From Winogradskyella helgolandensis (lineage in GTDB: Bacteria > Bacteroidota > Bacteroidia > Flavobacteriales > Flavobacteriaceae), in assembly GCF_013404085.1 (NCBI RefSeq), contig NZ_JABFHO010000001.1, forward strand, positions 4,105,501 through 4,169,500: a stretch of DNA of 64,000 nt, in the 5' to 3' direction. The notes beneath the pieces were generated by a model that was not told the origin of the DNA, ran no database searches, and saw only the letters and a program-made list of their open reading frames with translations. Below are positions 62,757-64,000 of this stretch, piece by piece. Positions within the stretch are counted from its first letter, which is position 1, and each line of letters starts with the position of its first letter. A program made the translations under genes and the position numbers.

Positions 62757-62883
62757 AACACCGTGTATAATTAATTGCTTTGTTCTTGCCTACTTGAGAA
62801 TATTCCTGCGGAATATTCTCAGGTCCGTAAATGTTTATTAACTTAGTTGCTTAACCACGCAACTAACCATACACAATCACGTT
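62757..62883 (+). repeat. attC-like site P
   Basis: AAC at 62757-62759, GTT at 62881-62883. R'' TATGCACAAC, R' GTTAGCATAC. Major type. Confidence 0.93.
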
Positions 62884-62915
62884 AGCATACATTTAAACCA
62901 CTCATAATCTGACAA

Positions 62916-63692
62916 ATGCAAATACTTCTTTTTCTATTAATCTTTATAATTGGATTAGGTTCACTAATTACATCTTTCGTCGCTATTATTCAAATTTTGA
63001 GTAATGATTTTAAAGAATCGAAAATTCAATGGATTTTGATTTCAATGATTGCTTTTATTGGACCAATATTATGGTTAACAAAAGGTCGTAAACTAATAAT
63101 TAAAAATGGACAATCCCTAAGAAATGAAAATACCGAAAAAATAAGCCTGTCTGAACATTACACTCAGCTGATAAAGAATATTGGAACACCATTAAAAATC
63201 TTGACTTTAATAGCGTTAGCTCTTATTCTTTATGGATATTTAGCCAGAGCGTTAAACATCTACTTCTTTTGGGAAAGTAAATCCATCGGATTTGGATTAT
63301 TACTATTTGCAATTGCGAAATTCATACTTGATGACATAAATGCCAGACGAGAAAATAAAATGCACCGAATTGTTTTCTATATAGTATTCGGAATTTTATG
63401 TTTAACCATTTTTATAAAAGGTTTAATCGCGATAATTATCCCAAATTCCAGAGCATATAGTTCAGCTACTGAGCTTTTAAAAACTGATTCTGAATTAATA
63501 GCCGAAGTTGGAGAAATTACTTCTTTCTCTTATCTGCCTTCTGGGAGTATGGGAACTCATAAAGACAAATATGGAACAACTGGTAATGCAAATTTGACAT
63601 TAATAGTAAAAGGAAATAAAAAATACATTGAGAAGAATGTAGTCTTGGTAAAAGAATTAGAAGAAGATTGGAAAATAATATCTCTGAAATAA
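62916..63692 (+). CDS. Cassette gene: membrane protein with Coa1-like tail
   Basis: 258 residues. Two N-terminal TM segments with 'IQWILISMIAFIGPILWLTKGRKLI', like the PLDc_N domain, then two to three more TM (ILTLIALALILYGYLA; GFGLLLFAIAKFIL; FYIVFGILCLTIFIKGLIAIII), and a soluble tail 'ATELLKTDSELIAEVGEITSFSYLPSGSM ... GNANLTLIVKGNKK' resembling the Coa1-like domain. Function unknown. Confidence 0.72.
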   Translation: MQILLFLLIFIIGLGSLITSFVAIIQILSNDFKESKIQWILISMIAFIGPILWLTKGRKLIIKNGQSLRNENTEKISLSEHYTQLIKNIGTPLKILTLIALALILYGYLARALNIYFFWESKSIGFGLLLFAIAKFILDDINARRENKMHRIVFYIVFGILCLTIFIKGLIAIIIPNSRAYSSATELLKTDSELIAEVGEITSFSYLPSGSMGTHKDKYGTTGNANLTLIVKGNKKYIEKNVVLVKELEEDWKIISLK

Positions 63693-63704
63693 AAAACGTA
63701 TGCT

Positions 63705-63831
63705 AACAACGTGTATAATTAATTGCTTTGGCAAGTGCTTATTTGGAAAATTCCTTCGGAATTTTCTCGCGTTCGTTTTTGTTTACTAAATTAGTTGCTT
63801 AAACACGCAACTAACCATACACAACAAAGTT
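63705..63831 (+). repeat. attC-like site Q (type III interior)
   Basis: AAC at 63705-63707, GTT at 63829-63831. R'' GTATGCTAAC, R' GTTGGCATTA. Interior nearly identical to site O (CTTATTTGGAAAATTCC...). Confidence 0.92.
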
Positions 63832-63848
63832 GGCATTAATTTGAGCGA

Positions 63849-64000
63849 ATGAACTTTTTAAGAAAAATCAGAGACATATTTGAAAGAAAAGTTTTTCTAA
63901 ATGAATTCTATGAAGACGTTCAAAATTTAGATGAAGTTTTACTTGAAAAGCGAATTGAAATTTTAAGAGATATTGCAAATCCTAAATTTGAAAAAATTGG
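63849..64000 (+). CDS. Cassette gene cut by the window end
   Basis: Starts MNFLRKIRDIFERKVFLNEF 18 bp after the cassette boundary and stays open for at least 50 codons to the right edge (helical, charged, e.g. LDEVLLEKRIEILRDIANPK). Too short to assign. Confidence 0.65.
   Translation, partial: MNFLRKIRDIFERKVFLNEFYEDVQNLDEVLLEKRIEILRDIANPKFEKI

Larger units (their letters stand above)
50951..64000 (+). mobile_element. Integron-like gene-cassette array without visible integrase (CALIN-like)
   Basis: 17 attC-like sites (A-Q, ~125 bp each, 124-127 between AAC and GTT) in one orientation delimit 17 complete cassettes of 0.44-1.02 kb and one more cut by the window end. Genes read the same way as the sites. 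In all 17 complete cassettes the first 10 nt (starting GTT) are the reverse complement of the last 10 nt before the next site (ending AAC) at 9-10 positions; arms within one resident site do not match. No IntI-like tyrosine recombinase is encoded in the window. The array continues beyond the right edge. Confidence 0.88.

Noticed and set aside
50951..64000. CRISPR array
   Set aside because: Repeats are ~125-bp imperfect palindromes and the intervening units are 0.4-1 kb genes, not short spacers; no cas genes.
50951..64000. MITE or insertion-sequence repeats
   Set aside because: No target-site duplications or transposase. Arms vary from unit to unit yet match within a cassette, which transposon ends would not do.

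Overview
The window looks like a chromosomal segment of a marine-type Flavobacteriaceae bacterium (Bacteroidota). Signs of this are high A+T, no Shine-Dalgarno sequences but several TAnnTTTG -7 boxes, frequent TTG starts, a type IX secretion (T9SS) C-terminal domain, many LES-type lipoproteins, tandem TPR histidine kinases, and a tmRNA whose tag ends GENNYALAA.

Layout. 0-12.7 kb (all minus strand): secreted repeat proteins (a truncated adhesin-like protein, a beta-helix protein, an LRR/Ig T9SS protein), a DUF5723 outer-membrane-type protein, and a lipoprotein-kinase-kinase-regulator operon. NarL-like palindromes lie in front of several of these units. 12.8-25.7 kb: housekeeping and envelope genes (MazG-like, BCAT, DUF4920, a small cytochrome c, MnmD, a TIGR01777 epimerase, a 1397-aa glycosyltransferase/phosphodiester-glycosidase fusion, a GT4, an aromatic amino acid decarboxylase). 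25.7-29.0 kb (minus): four small unrelated genes separated by one good and three decayed copies of the same recombination-site family that fills the right end. 29-49.7 kb: conserved chromosomal genes (HAD phosphatase, DUF3095, M49 peptidase, FluC, transglutaminases, class II RNR, a winged-helix regulator with its likely targets, a membrane/Coq4/SanA cluster, TlpA-like lipoprotein, saccharopine dehydrogenase-like), with exact 20-copy 7- and 8-bp tandem repeats at two stop codons.

49.8-50.2 kb: tmRNA (ssrA). From just after it to the window end runs the most striking object: a cassette array of 17 imperfect-palindrome sites of about 125 bp (A-Q), all in one orientation. They separate 17 complete short cassettes, nearly all with one or two small genes on the + strand, plus one more cut by the window end. 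The first and last ~10 nt of every complete cassette are reverse complements of each other (9-10 of 10 in all 17), whereas the two arms of one resident site belong to different cassettes. This is the signature of integron cassettes with attC sites. No integrase gene is visible, so within this window it is a CALIN-like array (cluster of attC sites lacking an integrase). Cargo is mostly lipoproteins, secreted and small membrane proteins of unknown function plus one ParE-type toxin-antitoxin pair with its own promoter. The reverse-strand cluster at 25.7-29.0 kb appears to be an older, decaying second array of the same family.

All calls come from reading the sequence; no database searches, folding or alignments were run.
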